Shown: positions 16,720 to 25,472, counted from the first letter of the stretch. The stretch: DNA of 64,000 nucleotides from Virgibacillus_R byunsanensis (GCF_042675965.1 NZ_JBHTKJ010000008.1:1-64000), one strand, 5' to 3'. Notes: generated by a model from the sequence alone, not told the origin. Made by a program: numbers and translations.

Positions 16720-17907
16720 GTGGATATTCTTCTAGGGTTATTGGCAATCGTTGTCGTCCTCGGACTAGCATTTTTGATGTCTAATGATAAAAAGAATGTT
16801 AATTATAAAGGCATCGTAATTATGTTGGTTTTACAGATCGTGACAACTTGGTTTATGTTCACAACACAAATAGGTCAATCCGTTATAAATGGTATTTCGG
16901 CAGGGTTTAATAAGTTAATTGAATTTGGAAGTGAAGGAATAGGCTTTGTAGTAGGTGGAGTAGAGGTTGGAGAAGGTGGCGTTTTCTTCTTTGATGTCTT
17001 ATTACTAATTATCTTTTTTGCTACTATCCTATCAGTGCTTACTTATTTAAAAATACTACCGCCTATTATTAAATATTTAGGTTGGGCTATTTCAAAAGTT
17101 ACAGGATTACCAAAAGTAGAATCCTTTAATGCTGTTAACAGTATCTTTTTTGGCCAATCCGAAGCATTAATAGCAATCAAATCTCAGTTTCACCATTTAG
17201 ATAACAACCGTTTATATGTTGTAAGTGCTTCAGCAATGGGTTCGGTGTCAGCATCTATTGTCGGTGCATACTTACAGATGATCCCACCACAATATGTATT
17301 AGTAGCTTTACCACTTAATATGTTTAGTGCACTAATGATTGCGTCTATCATTGCACCTGTAAAAGTTTCTCCAGAAGAAGATCATGTAGATGTTAAGAAT
17401 GTTTCTGAGGATAAAAGTATTTTTGAGGCTATGGGTAATGGAGCTTTAGAAGGTGGAAAAATTGCACTAATTGTTGCTGCTATGCTAATAGCATTTATTG
17501 CATCCTTGGAATTAGTAAACTGGTTGATCCAATTTGTTGCTGCAGGTGTAACACTTCAAGAAATTCTAGGTTACGTTATCGCACCAATTGGAATGTTAAT
17601 GGGTATTGCTCCTAGTGAAGTTATTGAGGCTGGTTCTGTAATGGGAACTAAAATTGTTACAAATGAATTTGTAGCAATGCTTGACTTCCAAACAATGCTT
17701 GATGATATGTCAGAGAAAACAATAGGAATTGTATCCGTGTTTCTAACAAGTTTTGCTAACTTCTCATCCATTGGGATTATTGCAGGTACTGTTAAAGGAA
17801 TTGATAGTGATAAGGCTGGAACCGTTTCAGGATTTGGTATGAAACTTCTTACCGGTGCCACTTTAGCATCCATCCTTTCAGCAACTGTAGTAGGAATCTT
17901 TTTATAA
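16720..17907 (+). CDS. nupC: Concentrative nucleoside transporter (CNT/NupC family)
   Basis: A 395-residue integral membrane protein that imports nucleosides by cation symport. Family motifs include SFNAVNSIFFGQSEALIAIK (the conserved G-Q-S-E of the binding site), SAMGSVSASIVGAY, the late ASSEVIEAG-like APSEVIEAGSVMGTKIVTNEF, and FLTSFANFSSIGIIAGTVKGI. About ten hydrophobic segments cover the length, which matches B. subtilis NupC/NupG (about 393-397). The start is GTG 16720 with GGGAGG 9 nt upstream. It is monocistronic, facing the MATE gene. The exact nucleoside preference cannot be read from sequence. Confidence 0.92.
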   Translation: MDILLGLLAIVVVLGLAFLMSNDKKNVNYKGIVIMLVLQIVTTWFMFTTQIGQSVINGISAGFNKLIEFGSEGIGFVVGGVEVGEGGVFFFDVLLLIIFFATILSVLTYLKILPPIIKYLGWAISKVTGLPKVESFNAVNSIFFGQSEALIAIKSQFHHLDNNRLYVVSASAMGSVSASIVGAYLQMIPPQYVLVALPLNMFSALMIASIIAPVKVSPEEDHVDVKNVSEDKSIFEAMGNGALEGGKIALIVAAMLIAFIASLELVNWLIQFVAAGVTLQEILGYVIAPIGMLMGIAPSEVIEAGSVMGTKIVTNEFVAMLDFQTMLDDMSEKTIGIVSVFLTSFANFSSIGIIAGTVKGIDSDKAGTVSGFGMKLLTGATLASILSATVVGIFL

Positions 17908-17917
17908 AAGGAATAAA

Positions 17918-17957
17918 AACTCACCTGCATTTTTTATGATGCTGGTGAGTTTTCTTC
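17918..17957. terminator. Bidirectional terminator between nupC and the MATE gene
   Basis: AAACTCACCTGCAT...ATGCTGGTGAGTTTT can fold in either direction, with A-rich and T-rich flanks. It serves two convergent genes. Confidence 0.8.
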
Positions 17958-19304
17958 TATTGCGACGTATTTCTTTTGCAAATATAGTAATCGAAAGAGT
18001 AATGCTATGGCTCCACAACTCAAGCCGACAATAATACCAACCCAATAACCAAATGGTTCTAGTGCCGTATAGTTTGCTAACAACCAGCCAGTTGGCAAGC
18101 CAATAATCCAATAAGAGATGAATGCCATGATGAGTGTAATATTAACATCTTTATAGCCACGTAATGCACCTTGGATAGGTGCGCCAAATGCATCAGCTAA
18201 TTGGAAAAATATTGCATAATATATAAAGTGTTTTGTGAGTTTAATTACTTCTGGATTGGAGTTATAAAGTGCCGCTACCATGTCGTTAAAGACATACAAC
18301 ACTAACCCTGCAAAAATAGCGATGAATAACCCACCACTAATTCCGATATATCCGTAGGTTCGGGCATGTGAGTATCTTTTGGCACCCATTTCAAAGCCAA
18401 TTACAATCGTTAAGGCCATTCCAACACTTAAAGGAATCATATAAAGTAAGGATGCAAAATTGATTGCTGCTTGGTGTGCAGCTATTGTATAAGTGCTGTA
18501 CACACTCATTAATAATGTCACAGCAGAAAAAATGCTCGTTTCAAAAAAGATGGCAAAACCAATTGGTATTCCAATTCTCAATTGTTCCCACCAAGCCTTT
18601 AATGAAGGTAAAACCCAGCCCGTAAAGATACCAAAACTGCTGAATGGGCGAATTTTGTATACTACTCCAAATGCAATCACACATACTAACCAGTAGGTTA
18701 ATGCTGTTGCGATTCCGGAGCCGATTCCTCCATATGCAGGAACGCCAAATTTACCAAAAATGAATATATAATTAAAGACTATATTTAACGGTAAGGATAC
18801 CAGGATTATAATCATGGAAATACGTGTTTGACCAAGTGCATCAATAAAACAACGTAATGTATTGAATACAAATAAAGGTATAATTCCAGTACTAAGTGCT
18901 ATTAAATAATATTTAGCAGTGTGTCTTACTTCCGCTTCTAAGTCCATTGCATGTAAGATAGGATTAAGTGTAAACCCACCTATTAGAATGACAATAACCG
19001 CCAAGGCAATCCCTAAGTAAATACCTTGCTGAACCTTTTTGGGAACATCCTCTTTTGACTTTGAACCGATTAAGTGAGCAATAATAGGGGTAATGGCTAA
19101 AAGAACACCATTTACTCCCGTGAAAATCGGCACCCAAAGACTTGAACCAATTGCTACACCTGCTAAGTCTTCTGCACCAGCGCGACCGGACATAACGGTG
19201 TCAAAGAAATTCATTAGATACATGCTAACTTGTGTAATCAGGATAGGTATAAGAATGATTGTAAAAAGTTTTAGTTTTTCTTTTGTTGTGGATGTTTCAT
19301 ACAT
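17934..19304 (-). CDS. MATE family efflux transporter
   Basis: A 456-residue NorM-type multidrug/toxin exporter with 12 predicted membrane segments in two homologous halves. The first half starts ILIPILITQVSMYLMNFFDTVMSGRAGAEDLAGVAIGSSLW, a canonical MATE opening, and the second contains IGIPIGFAIFFETSIFSAVTLLM. Length is typical. Family members expel cationic drugs or dyes in exchange for Na+ or H+; the Na+ form is common in salt-adapted bacilli, but which ion is used here cannot be read. Its own ATG at 19304 is preceded by a GGAAGAG site. It is convergent with nupC and divergent from murG. Confidence 0.92.
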   Translation of the reverse strand: MYETSTTKEKLKLFTIILIPILITQVSMYLMNFFDTVMSGRAGAEDLAGVAIGSSLWVPIFTGVNGVLLAITPIIAHLIGSKSKEDVPKKVQQGIYLGIALAVIVILIGGFTLNPILHAMDLEAEVRHTAKYYLIALSTGIIPLFVFNTLRCFIDALGQTRISMIIILVSLPLNIVFNYIFIFGKFGVPAYGGIGSGIATALTYWLVCVIAFGVVYKIRPFSSFGIFTGWVLPSLKAWWEQLRIGIPIGFAIFFETSIFSAVTLLMSVYSTYTIAAHQAAINFASLLYMIPLSVGMALTIVIGFEMGAKRYSHARTYGYIGISGGLFIAIFAGLVLYVFNDMVAALYNSNPEVIKLTKHFIYYAIFFQLADAFGAPIQGALRGYKDVNITLIMAFISYWIIGLPTGWLLANYTALEPFGYWVGIIVGLSCGAIALLFRLLYLQKKYVAIEENSPAS

Positions 19305-19449
19305 AATTCTCTTCCTTTTTCGATATTTTTTTATTACACTTTAACAAGGAACTTAGCTAAGTTTCTAAAAAGGTTGAGTATATTTAATTTAGCCATAAAA
19401 ACTATTATACCGATTAAAACCGGATAACGATAGAAAGGAAGTTTATTTG

Positions 19450-20520
19450 ATGCAAAAGAAGCGTATTCTTTTCACTGGTGGTGGCACAGCAGGCCACGTC
19501 ATTGTTAATCTTGCACTAATTCCCGTTTTTCAGCGTGAAGGATGGGAAGTTGATTACATAGGATCGAAAAATGGTATTGAACGAAAATTAATTAGTCAGC
19601 TTGATGAAGTAACTTATTATCCAATTTCAACAGGAAAATTGCGACGTTATATGTCCAAGGAGAATTTGAAAGATCCATTTAAAGTTTTAAAAGGCACAGC
19701 ACAAGCATGGCGCATTATAGGTAAACGCAAGCCATCTATTATATTTTCAAAAGGTGGCTTTGTTTCCGTACCTGTAGTTTTGGCTGGGAAAATGCGGGGT
19801 ATTCCATCTGTTATCCATGAATCAGATTTCACTCCAGGTCTTGCAAATAAAATCTCAACTCCATTCACACAAAAAGTTTTAGCAACGTTTCCAGAAACGA
19901 TGGATTATTTGCCTAAGAAGAAAGCAGAATACGTTGGGGCAGTTATCCGTGATGAACTATTTCAAGGCAGTAGAAAAAAAGGATTGGAAATGTGTGGTTT
20001 TACCGATCCAAAACCTGTTCTACTTATTATGGGTGGTAGTGGCGGATCCGAAAAAATTAACGAAACTGTAAGAAATAGTCTAGATCAATTACTGACTGAA
20101 TTTCATGTTATTCATATTTGTGGAACTGGTAAAATTGATGAAACGATTGAACGTAAAGGCTATAAACAATTTGAATATGTAGACGAGGAATTAAAAGACC
20201 TCTTTGCCGCAACTGATTATGTGTTATCCAGAGCAGGTGCGAATGCCATATTCGAATTCTTAGCTTTACGTAAACCGATGCTTCTTATCCCGTTGTCAAA
20301 AGGGGCAAGTAGAGGTGACCAAATTATAAATGCAAAATCATTTATGGAAAAAAGATATGCACGTGTTATGCAGGAAGAAAATTTAGCAGTGGAAAGCCTT
20401 ATGAATGAAGTTTTTGAGTTGAAAAACAATGGCTCATTAATGAGTATTAATATGGAAAGTTACAAGAGTGAAAAGGCAAAAGAACGAGTTATTGAAATTA
20501 TAATGGAAACCAAAAAATAG
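19450..20520 (+). CDS. murG: UDP-GlcNAc:lipid I N-acetylglucosaminyltransferase (MurG), stand-alone copy
   Basis: A 356-residue GT28 glycosyltransferase that converts lipid I to lipid II at the inner membrane face in peptidoglycan synthesis. The N-terminal TGGGTAGHVIVNLALIPVF and VSVPVVLAGKMRGIPSVIHESDFTPGLANK are diagnostic, followed by the C-domain LLIMGGSGGSEKINETV and VLSRAGANAIFEFLALRKPMLLIPL. ATG 19450 is preferred over TTG 19447. It is not in a dcw cluster: the neighbours are a MATE exporter and a gene desert. It lacks the usual PYPHA... segment order and uses a SKG in LSKGASRGDQ. Several bacilli carry a second MurG of this type, so the dcw copy is probably elsewhere. Confidence 0.88.
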   Translation: MQKKRILFTGGGTAGHVIVNLALIPVFQREGWEVDYIGSKNGIERKLISQLDEVTYYPISTGKLRRYMSKENLKDPFKVLKGTAQAWRIIGKRKPSIIFSKGGFVSVPVVLAGKMRGIPSVIHESDFTPGLANKISTPFTQKVLATFPETMDYLPKKKAEYVGAVIRDELFQGSRKKGLEMCGFTDPKPVLLIMGGSGGSEKINETVRNSLDQLLTEFHVIHICGTGKIDETIERKGYKQFEYVDEELKDLFAATDYVLSRAGANAIFEFLALRKPMLLIPLSKGASRGDQIINAKSFMEKRYARVMQEENLAVESLMNEVFELKNNGSLMSINMESYKSEKAKERVIEIIMETKK

Positions 20521-20542
20521 GAGAGAAAATTTGTTTTTAAAT

Positions 20543-20578
20543 AAAAATCTCCTCTGGACAACATGCCAGAAGAGATTT
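20543..20578 (+). terminator. Terminator of murG
   Basis: AATCTCCTCTGG...CCAGAAGAGATT stem followed by TTCTGATTTTT. Confidence 0.8.
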
Positions 20579-20586
20579 TCTGATTT

Positions 20587-20748
20587 TTAATAGCTGTGTA
20601 AGCCAAAAGAGATAGGCTCCATTCTAATCTTCCATAACCTATAAGTCTCATCTTCTTTAAAATGAGCTAATTGGTTAGCTAACACAGTTTGTAACTTTGT
20701 TTCGGTATAATTGAGAAATTCTACATTCCTTGTTCCTCCATATTTCAA
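20587..20748 (-). pseudogene. Short open frame, probable gene remnant
   Basis: The minus-strand frame of 53 codons ends ...RLWKIRMEPISFGLHSY. Its only possible start is a TTG with no ribosome site; the good GGAGGAAC site nearby leads into an ATG-TAG. It looks like a damaged C-terminal piece. I do not recognise it. The remaining gap from 20749 to 21206 holds no gene, only the inverted repeats described separately. Confidence 0.25.
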
Positions 20749-20959
20749 GTTAGTTCAAATGATGAATAGTCCACATGTTGAACTATTATGAGTAACCATT
20801 TTGAAAAACGTGCAATAATGAAACCAATAAATGCAAGTTTAAATAATTAGTTCGCAGATTTAGAGTAATATAGAGTATTTTGGATAATATAAACGATATA
20901 AGTCTTCTATATTTACTAATTGCTATATAGCCATAGATATCACTGCATTTTCGCTCTTT

Positions 20960-20981
20960 AGTATATTTGAGTAAATATACT
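20960..20981. promoter_or_regulatory. Perfect inverted repeat upstream of the opuA operon
   Basis: AGTATATTT-GAGT-AAATATACT, with 9-bp arms and a 4-bp spacer, lies about 225 bp before the first opuA gene. The symmetry suits a dimeric repressor, for example a GbsR/OpcR-type regulator known to control osmoprotectant uptake genes in bacilli. The identity of the protein is inferred only. Confidence 0.4.
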
Positions 20982-21024
20982 ATTTTCGATAAACTTATGA
21001 GTATTGCAAGATAAAGTGTTCAAG

Positions 21025-21064
21025 AATAATTTCATTTTCATACCCCATAAATGAAATTATTGTC
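21025..21064 (+). other. Hairpin in the opuA leader region
   Basis: AATAATTTCAT...ATGAAATTATT forms an 11-bp stem, followed by GTCCTCTTTTAA. It could be a terminator or attenuator 140 bp upstream of opuAC. No known riboswitch consensus was seen. Confidence 0.4.
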
Positions 21065-21206
21065 CTCTTTTAATACTTGTTTAAGATTTCTGCGATCTGC
21101 CTAAATACATATGGCGCTCAAATCATGGGAGCAAAAAGTAAGACACTTCTACCCGTTTACTAGTGTGAATTGATAATAATTTTATGAAAAAGGAGTAAGG
21201 TATAAT

Positions 21207-22202
21207 ATGAAGAAATTAATATTTTTATTTTCTGCTGCAATTTTAGTAGTACTTTCTGCATGTGGTGGGGATGCTGGATCAGAAGGAGAAATTGATACCA
21301 TCATTTTGGCTGATGCTGGATGGGATAGTATACGTGTCCACAATAGCATTGCCCAAAAAATTATAGAAGAAGGATATGGATATGATACTGAAGTAACCTC
21401 TGGCTCTACTCCAGCTACTATTCAGGGGCTTAGAGATGGAGATATCAATGTTTACATGGAAGTTTGGACAGACAATGTAAAGCAAGCTTATGAAGAAGCC
21501 ATCGAGGCTGGAGACTTTGAAAAAGTTTCTGTGAACTTTGATGATAATGAACAAGGTCTTTATGTTCCAACATATGTTATGGAGGGTGACGAGGAACGTG
21601 GTATTGAACCAATTGCACCTGATTTAAGAACAGTTGAGGATTTAAAAAAATATCCAGAAATATTTGAAGACCCTGAAGACCCAGGACGTGGAAGGATTAT
21701 TAATGCACCAAGTGGTTGGGCTGTAAAAGAAGACATTGATACAAAGTTTGACGTATACGGCTTAGATGAAACAATGAATAACTTTATGCCTGGTTCAGAT
21801 GCTGCGATTGTTGCTGATCTTACGGATGCTTATAATGCAGGTGAAGCCTGGGTCGGCTACTACTGGTCACCGACGGGGGTAACTGCTAGGTATGACATGA
21901 CATTATTAGAAGAACCGGAATATGATGAAGAGATATGGGACGAATCTAAAGCAACAGAATTTCCACCAAATGATGTGGTCGTAGCAGTTCATAAAGATTT
22001 GCCAGATCAAGCATCTGAGGTAGTTGATTTTTTAAGTAACTATGAAACAAGTAGTGAACTTACAGAAGAAGCATTAGACTACATGAATGAGAATGATGCT
22101 TCGCCTGATGATGCTGCCATCTGGTGGATGAACGAACATGAAGATCTTTGGTCTGGATGGGTGCCTGATGAAGTAGCTGAAAAAGTAAAAGATTCTATGT
22201 AA
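21207..22202 (+). CDS. opuAC: Glycine betaine ABC transporter, substrate-binding lipoprotein
   Basis: A 331-residue extracellular lipoprotein. The signal peptide (1-18) ends with lipobox LSAC, so Cys19 becomes the lipid anchor. The mature part is an OpuAC-type binding domain with tryptophans placed for betaine caging (DAGWDSIRVHN, MEVWTDNV, GEAWVGYYWSP, AAIWWMNEHEDLW). The protein is very acidic, as is usual for outward-facing proteins of salt-adapted bacteria. A GGAGTAAGG site precedes the ATG. The gene leads the permease and ATPase genes, the reverse of the B. subtilis opuA order (ATPase, permease, binding protein). It is separated from the permease by a 302-nt structured gap, which could lower downstream expression relative to the binding protein. 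Confidence 0.92.
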   Translation: MKKLIFLFSAAILVVLSACGGDAGSEGEIDTIILADAGWDSIRVHNSIAQKIIEEGYGYDTEVTSGSTPATIQGLRDGDINVYMEVWTDNVKQAYEEAIEAGDFEKVSVNFDDNEQGLYVPTYVMEGDEERGIEPIAPDLRTVEDLKKYPEIFEDPEDPGRGRIINAPSGWAVKEDIDTKFDVYGLDETMNNFMPGSDAAIVADLTDAYNAGEAWVGYYWSPTGVTARYDMTLLEEPEYDEEIWDESKATEFPPNDVVVAVHKDLPDQASEVVDFLSNYETSSELTEEALDYMNENDASPDDAAIWWMNEHEDLWSGWVPDEVAEKVKDSM

Positions 22203-22204
22203 GT

Positions 22205-22495
22205 GAAACGGCGAGGTTAGTCGATCTTCCTTTTGGAAACATACCCCTTCATAGGGGTATGTTGATGTTGGATCGTGATCCTGCTTTTAGTCGGCCTTCC
22301 GCCTTCTTATACTAAGCGAATCGATATTTACTTATCGTAAGGAGGCAATGGAAGCCCACTAGCAGCACGGCCGTTGGAACTGGACGTTGCTTATCCAGTC
22401 GTTTACTTATGCGAAGGGATTGCTCTTCGTCATGTATAACCAAAAGTATAAGCAGCTAGCCATCGGTTAGCTGCTTTTATAAACTAACAATATAG
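22205..22495 (+). ncRNA. Candidate structured RNA between opuAC and opuAB
   Basis: The gap contains several stems in tandem: ACATACCCC/GGGGTATGT (22240-22262), GGATC/GATCC, ACTGG/CCAGT (22379-22399), GCGAAG/CTTCGT (22411-22430) and AGCAGCTA/TTAGCTGC followed by TTTT (22451-22478). It has visibly higher G+C than flanking DNA and no open frame with a ribosome site. The last hairpin looks like an intrinsic terminator inside the operon. It may be an attenuator, a processing element or an inserted repeat; no known class was recognised. Confidence 0.45.
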
Positions 22496-22504
22496 AAAAG
22501 AGAG

Positions 22505-23392
22505 GTGAAACGGCTGCAACATTGCAGTCTGCCCATGGGAGGATTTCCTGATATACAAACAAGACTAGGTGATTATGTTGACCAATTTGTCAGCTTTCTG
22601 GATACAACGTTCGAAGTGTTTTTTGAGTTAATATTCTTTATTTCATCGCGAACAATCAATGGAATTGAAGACTTTTTAGTTTGGATGCCGTGGTGGCTCT
22701 TTATATTATTGATCTTTCTATTAGGTTGGTATTTTAAGTCCGTACTTTCTGGAGTAATGTATGGATTGTTTATCTTTTTAATAGGTACATTTGGGTTGTG
22801 GGAAGATATGATGACAACCATTGCGATTATTTTAACAGCTGTTATCATTTGTTTAGCAATAGGTATCCCTGTAGGTGTTTGGATGGCGTTTAATAAAGGG
22901 TTCTCTAATATAATGCGACCATTACTGGATGCGATGCAAACAATGCCAAGTTTCGTTTATTTGATTCCGGCAATTTTCTTCTTTGGACTAGGAAATGTTT
23001 CAGCGATATTTGCGACATTAATTTATGCACTGCCTCCTGTAATTCGTTTAACGGAACTAGCTATTCGCGGTGTGGATCGAGAAGTAATCGAATCGGCTCA
23101 ATCATTTGGATCATCGAGATGGCAAATGTTAAGGAAAGTGCAATTACCACAAGCTTTACCGACTATTATGGCTGGGGTTAACCAAACAACGATGATGGCC
23201 CTTGCGATGGTAGTTATTGCTTCTATGGTTGGTGCATCAGGGTTAGGTGAACAAGTCCTTGTTTCCATTAACCGTATTGATATAGCATTAGGGTTTGAGG
23301 CAGGAATTAGTATTGTATTTTTAGCTATAATAATTGACCGGGTCACAAATGGTGTAGCAGATAAATTTCAAAAGCATAGGGGGGTGAGCTAA
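22505..23392 (+). CDS. opuAB: Glycine betaine ABC transporter permease
   Basis: A membrane permease of up to 295 residues for betaine uptake. After ~50 residues come several TM segments and the binding-protein-dependent permease core: PVGVWMAFNKGF, LDAMQTMPSFVYLIPAIFFFGLGNV, and the EAA loop ESAQSFGSSRWQMLRKVQLPQALPTIMAGVNQ that contacts the ATPase. The start is ambiguous: GTG 22505 follows GAAAAGAG, while ATG 22535 (MGGFPDIQTRLGDYVDQF) better matches the OpuAB N-terminus. The stop overlaps the ATG of the ATPase gene (TAATG), indicating translational coupling. It acts with the flanking OpuAC and OpuAA. Confidence 0.92.
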   Translation: MKRLQHCSLPMGGFPDIQTRLGDYVDQFVSFLDTTFEVFFELIFFISSRTINGIEDFLVWMPWWLFILLIFLLGWYFKSVLSGVMYGLFIFLIGTFGLWEDMMTTIAIILTAVIICLAIGIPVGVWMAFNKGFSNIMRPLLDAMQTMPSFVYLIPAIFFFGLGNVSAIFATLIYALPPVIRLTELAIRGVDREVIESAQSFGSSRWQMLRKVQLPQALPTIMAGVNQTTMMALAMVVIASMVGASGLGEQVLVSINRIDIALGFEAGISIVFLAIIIDRVTNGVADKFQKHRGVS

Positions 23393-24600
23393 TGACAACC
23401 AAAATTAAACTAGAACACGTCTCAAAAATTTTTGGGCCTAAACCAAAATCGATTATACCGATGATTAAGCAAGGTAAGTCGAAAGAGGAAATTTTAGAGG
23501 AAACTGACCATACTGTAGGTGTATATGATGCATCTTTGGATATAAAAAAAGGGGAAGTCTTTGTTATTATGGGCTTGTCAGGAAGCGGAAAGTCCACGTT
23601 AATTCGTTGTTTTAATTTGCTTAATAAACCAACTGATGGATCAATTTATATTGATGATGAAGATATCGTGTCCTTTAATCCAGCTCAGCTAAAAAAAGTA
23701 AGACAAGAAAAAGTTGCGATGGTGTTTCAGCATTTTGGCTTGTTTAGTCATCGAACGATTCTTGGAAACGTAGAATACGGATTAGAAATCCGTAATGTAT
23801 CGAAAGAAGAACGACATGATATCGCCATGAAAAACATAGAGATTGTTGGTTTGAAAGGATATGAAGATAAGTTTCCTGATGAGCTTTCAGGTGGAATGCA
23901 ACAACGGGTAGGGTTAGCACGTGCACTTGCAAATGACCCTGATATTTTATTAATGGATGAACCCTTCAGTGCTCTTGATCCACTTATTCGCCGGGAAATG
24001 CAATTAGAGTTATTGGATATCCAGGAACGGTTACAGAAAACAATAGTTTTTATTACGCACGATGTAAATGAAGCATTTAAAATAGGTGATCGTGTAGCAG
24101 TGATGAAGGATGGGAAGGTTGTTCAGGTAGGTACACCTGAAGAAATTATTGAAGCACCAGCGAACAACTATATTTCTGATTTTATTAAGGATATTGATCG
24201 ATCAAAAATCTTTCAAGCAGAACATGTCATGATCAAGCCAAATGCCTTAGTCTCTATTAAAGATGGCTTACATGTGGCAGTTAAGGAAATGGAAGAGAAT
24301 GGTATATCCAGTGTGTTTGTTGTTGACCGCGGTCGTCATCTGAAAGGAATTGTTACGATTGACGATGCTATTAAAGGCATTAAAGAGAAGAAGCCACTAG
24401 AAGATGTGCTTCGTCATGATGTAACTACGGTAAAGCAGGATGAATATGTAAGTGATCTAATACCTAAAGCATTAGAATCCAGTTTTCCTTTAGCTGTATT
24501 AAACGATGATGAAAAAGTGGTAGGCTTTATCCTTCGCGTTCATGTATTATCTGGTTTAGTGTCAGATGATGTGAATGAAAGTGAAGAATATCATGGCTAA
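23392..24600 (+). CDS. opuAA: Glycine betaine ABC transporter ATPase with CBS domains
   Basis: The 402-residue ATPase of the OpuA importer. Walker A is GLSGSGKST, the signature ELSGGMQQRVGLARAL, Walker B ILLMDEPFSALD and the switch His is in TH-DVNEAF. The C-terminal ~120 residues form a CBS pair (MIKPNALVSIKDGLHVAVKEM and DVTTVKQDEYVSDLIPKALESSFPLAVLN), which in OpuA-type transporters senses ionic strength or c-di-AMP. N-terminal TKIKLEHVSKIFG is typical. The ATG overlaps the permease stop. A double terminator ends the operon. Proteins of this type drive uptake when internal ionic strength rises. Confidence 0.94.
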   Translation: MTTKIKLEHVSKIFGPKPKSIIPMIKQGKSKEEILEETDHTVGVYDASLDIKKGEVFVIMGLSGSGKSTLIRCFNLLNKPTDGSIYIDDEDIVSFNPAQLKKVRQEKVAMVFQHFGLFSHRTILGNVEYGLEIRNVSKEERHDIAMKNIEIVGLKGYEDKFPDELSGGMQQRVGLARALANDPDILLMDEPFSALDPLIRREMQLELLDIQERLQKTIVFITHDVNEAFKIGDRVAVMKDGKVVQVGTPEEIIEAPANNYISDFIKDIDRSKIFQAEHVMIKPNALVSIKDGLHVAVKEMEENGISSVFVVDRGRHLKGIVTIDDAIKGIKEKKPLEDVLRHDVTTVKQDEYVSDLIPKALESSFPLAVLNDDEKVVGFILRVHVLSGLVSDDVNESEEYHG

Positions 24601-24626
24601 CAGTAGCCTTATAAGATAAGAACAAG

Positions 24627-24692
24627 AACGTTCTGTAAGTGAAACAGAACGTTAGATAAAAAACCGACCTTATAAAAGGTTGGTTTTTTATA
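24627..24692 (+). terminator. Tandem hairpins ending the opuA operon
   Basis: AACGTTCTGT/ACAGAACGTT is followed by AACCGACCTT/AAGGTTGGTT and TTTTTTAT. The second is a canonical intrinsic terminator. Confidence 0.85.
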
Positions 24693-24736
24693 GCCTTACC
24701 AGGAAATTATAAAATTAGGAGCCAGTGGTTAATTTA

Positions 24737-24876
24737 TTAATTGTGTAAGCCATGTCCAGCATCGACGTATAGGACAAGGAATGCTTCCCTAAAAACAATC
24801 GCACGTAGAAAAAGTGCTTTTCTTTTCAAGGACGTGGCGAACTTAGCCTGTCAGAGCGTTTCTAGCTTTTGTTCTC
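24737..24876 (+). repeat. Modular intergenic repeat R1, copy a
   Basis: GTGTAAGCCATGTCCAGC, then CGACGTATAGGACAAGGAATG, ends in GGCGAACTTAGCCTGTCAGA and TTCTAGCTTTTGTTC. It is closely related to 61918-62130 and, in part, to 46711-46927 and 58933-59376. No coding potential. It abuts the end of the gerAC fragment. Confidence 0.75.
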
Positions 24877-25075
24877 TTATTGAGTAGTTCCTTGCCGCAG
24901 AATTCTGACATTCACCTCAAAATCCACGTTTATGTTGGGAAATTTTTCTCTCCACTCATCTTCCTTCATTGTGCCACTTGCTGTATGTGATTTATATAAT
25001 TTTCCATATCCAAACGGGTCTGACTTCAATGATTGTAATTGCTCTAAAAGAATTTTAAATTCTTGTTTTAGTAGA
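24877..25075 (-). pseudogene. C-terminal remnant of a Ger(x)C (GerAC-type) germination lipoprotein
   Basis: The minus-strand frame reads LLKQEFKILLEQLQSLKSDP, FGYGKLY..., then KFPNINVDFEVNVRILRQGT before its stop at 24877. This is the characteristic end of Ger(x)C proteins (xDPFGFG ... W...FP...V.V.V.I.R.G). All of the N-terminal ~300 residues, including the lipobox, are gone. The frame begins at the edge of repeat R3 (25065). Together with the GerAA fragment at 25156-25335 it marks a gerA operon whose middle has been deleted. Confidence 0.75.
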
Positions 25076-25160
25076 TAGGAAAGTATAAAACTTTCTTATC
25101 TACATAAGTGCAACTAAGGCTTTCACCATTAAGGCTTGGTGATAAGCCAAGTTTTCTAAG
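25065..25160 (+). repeat. R3 repeat, left copy, at the gerA deletion junction
   Basis: About 95 bp beginning TTTTAGTAGATAGGAAAGTA and ending CCATTAAGGCTTGGTGATAA, GCCAAGTTTTCTA. It matches the reverse complement of 25497-25582 over nearly its full length, with one internal 12-nt gap; the half copy at 1-66 is the third. It lies exactly between the GerAA and GerAC fragments. Confidence 0.8.
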
Positions 25161-25335
25161 ATTCTGTCTGGTAATTTATATAAAACAAAGCTATTTTTTT
25201 TTGTTGATGTTCATATGTTGAAAAAATCAGATCTTCATTATTTTCAAATTTATTTTTCATTAACTTTTCTAATTCATCTATTTTCAACGGAAAAATATTA
25301 CCGGTTTTACCTGTCCATTGGCTTTTTTTCCTCAT
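25156..25335 (-). pseudogene. N-terminal remnant of a GerAA-type spore germination protein
   Basis: ATG 25335 has a GGAGAGG ribosome site. The 59-residue product contains IDELEKLMKNKFENNEDLIF and QKKIALFYINYQ, which match the start of GerA-family A subunits (L...GNSSDVVFRE....ALIYIDGL). It then runs into R3 and stops. Intact GerAA is about 480 residues. The rest of gerAA, all of gerAB and most of gerAC are missing, so the receptor cannot be made. Confidence 0.7.
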
Positions 25336-25472
25336 ATAAACCTCTCCATTTCCGGCATTAGCGACTAGTCAACTGCCCACCCTATAACTCCGATAAGTCA
25401 AACAAAAAAAGCATTTTGGTCAGGTCAGTCCAGTCCATACATCGCCTAACAGATGCTTGGGGCTTTTGTAGT

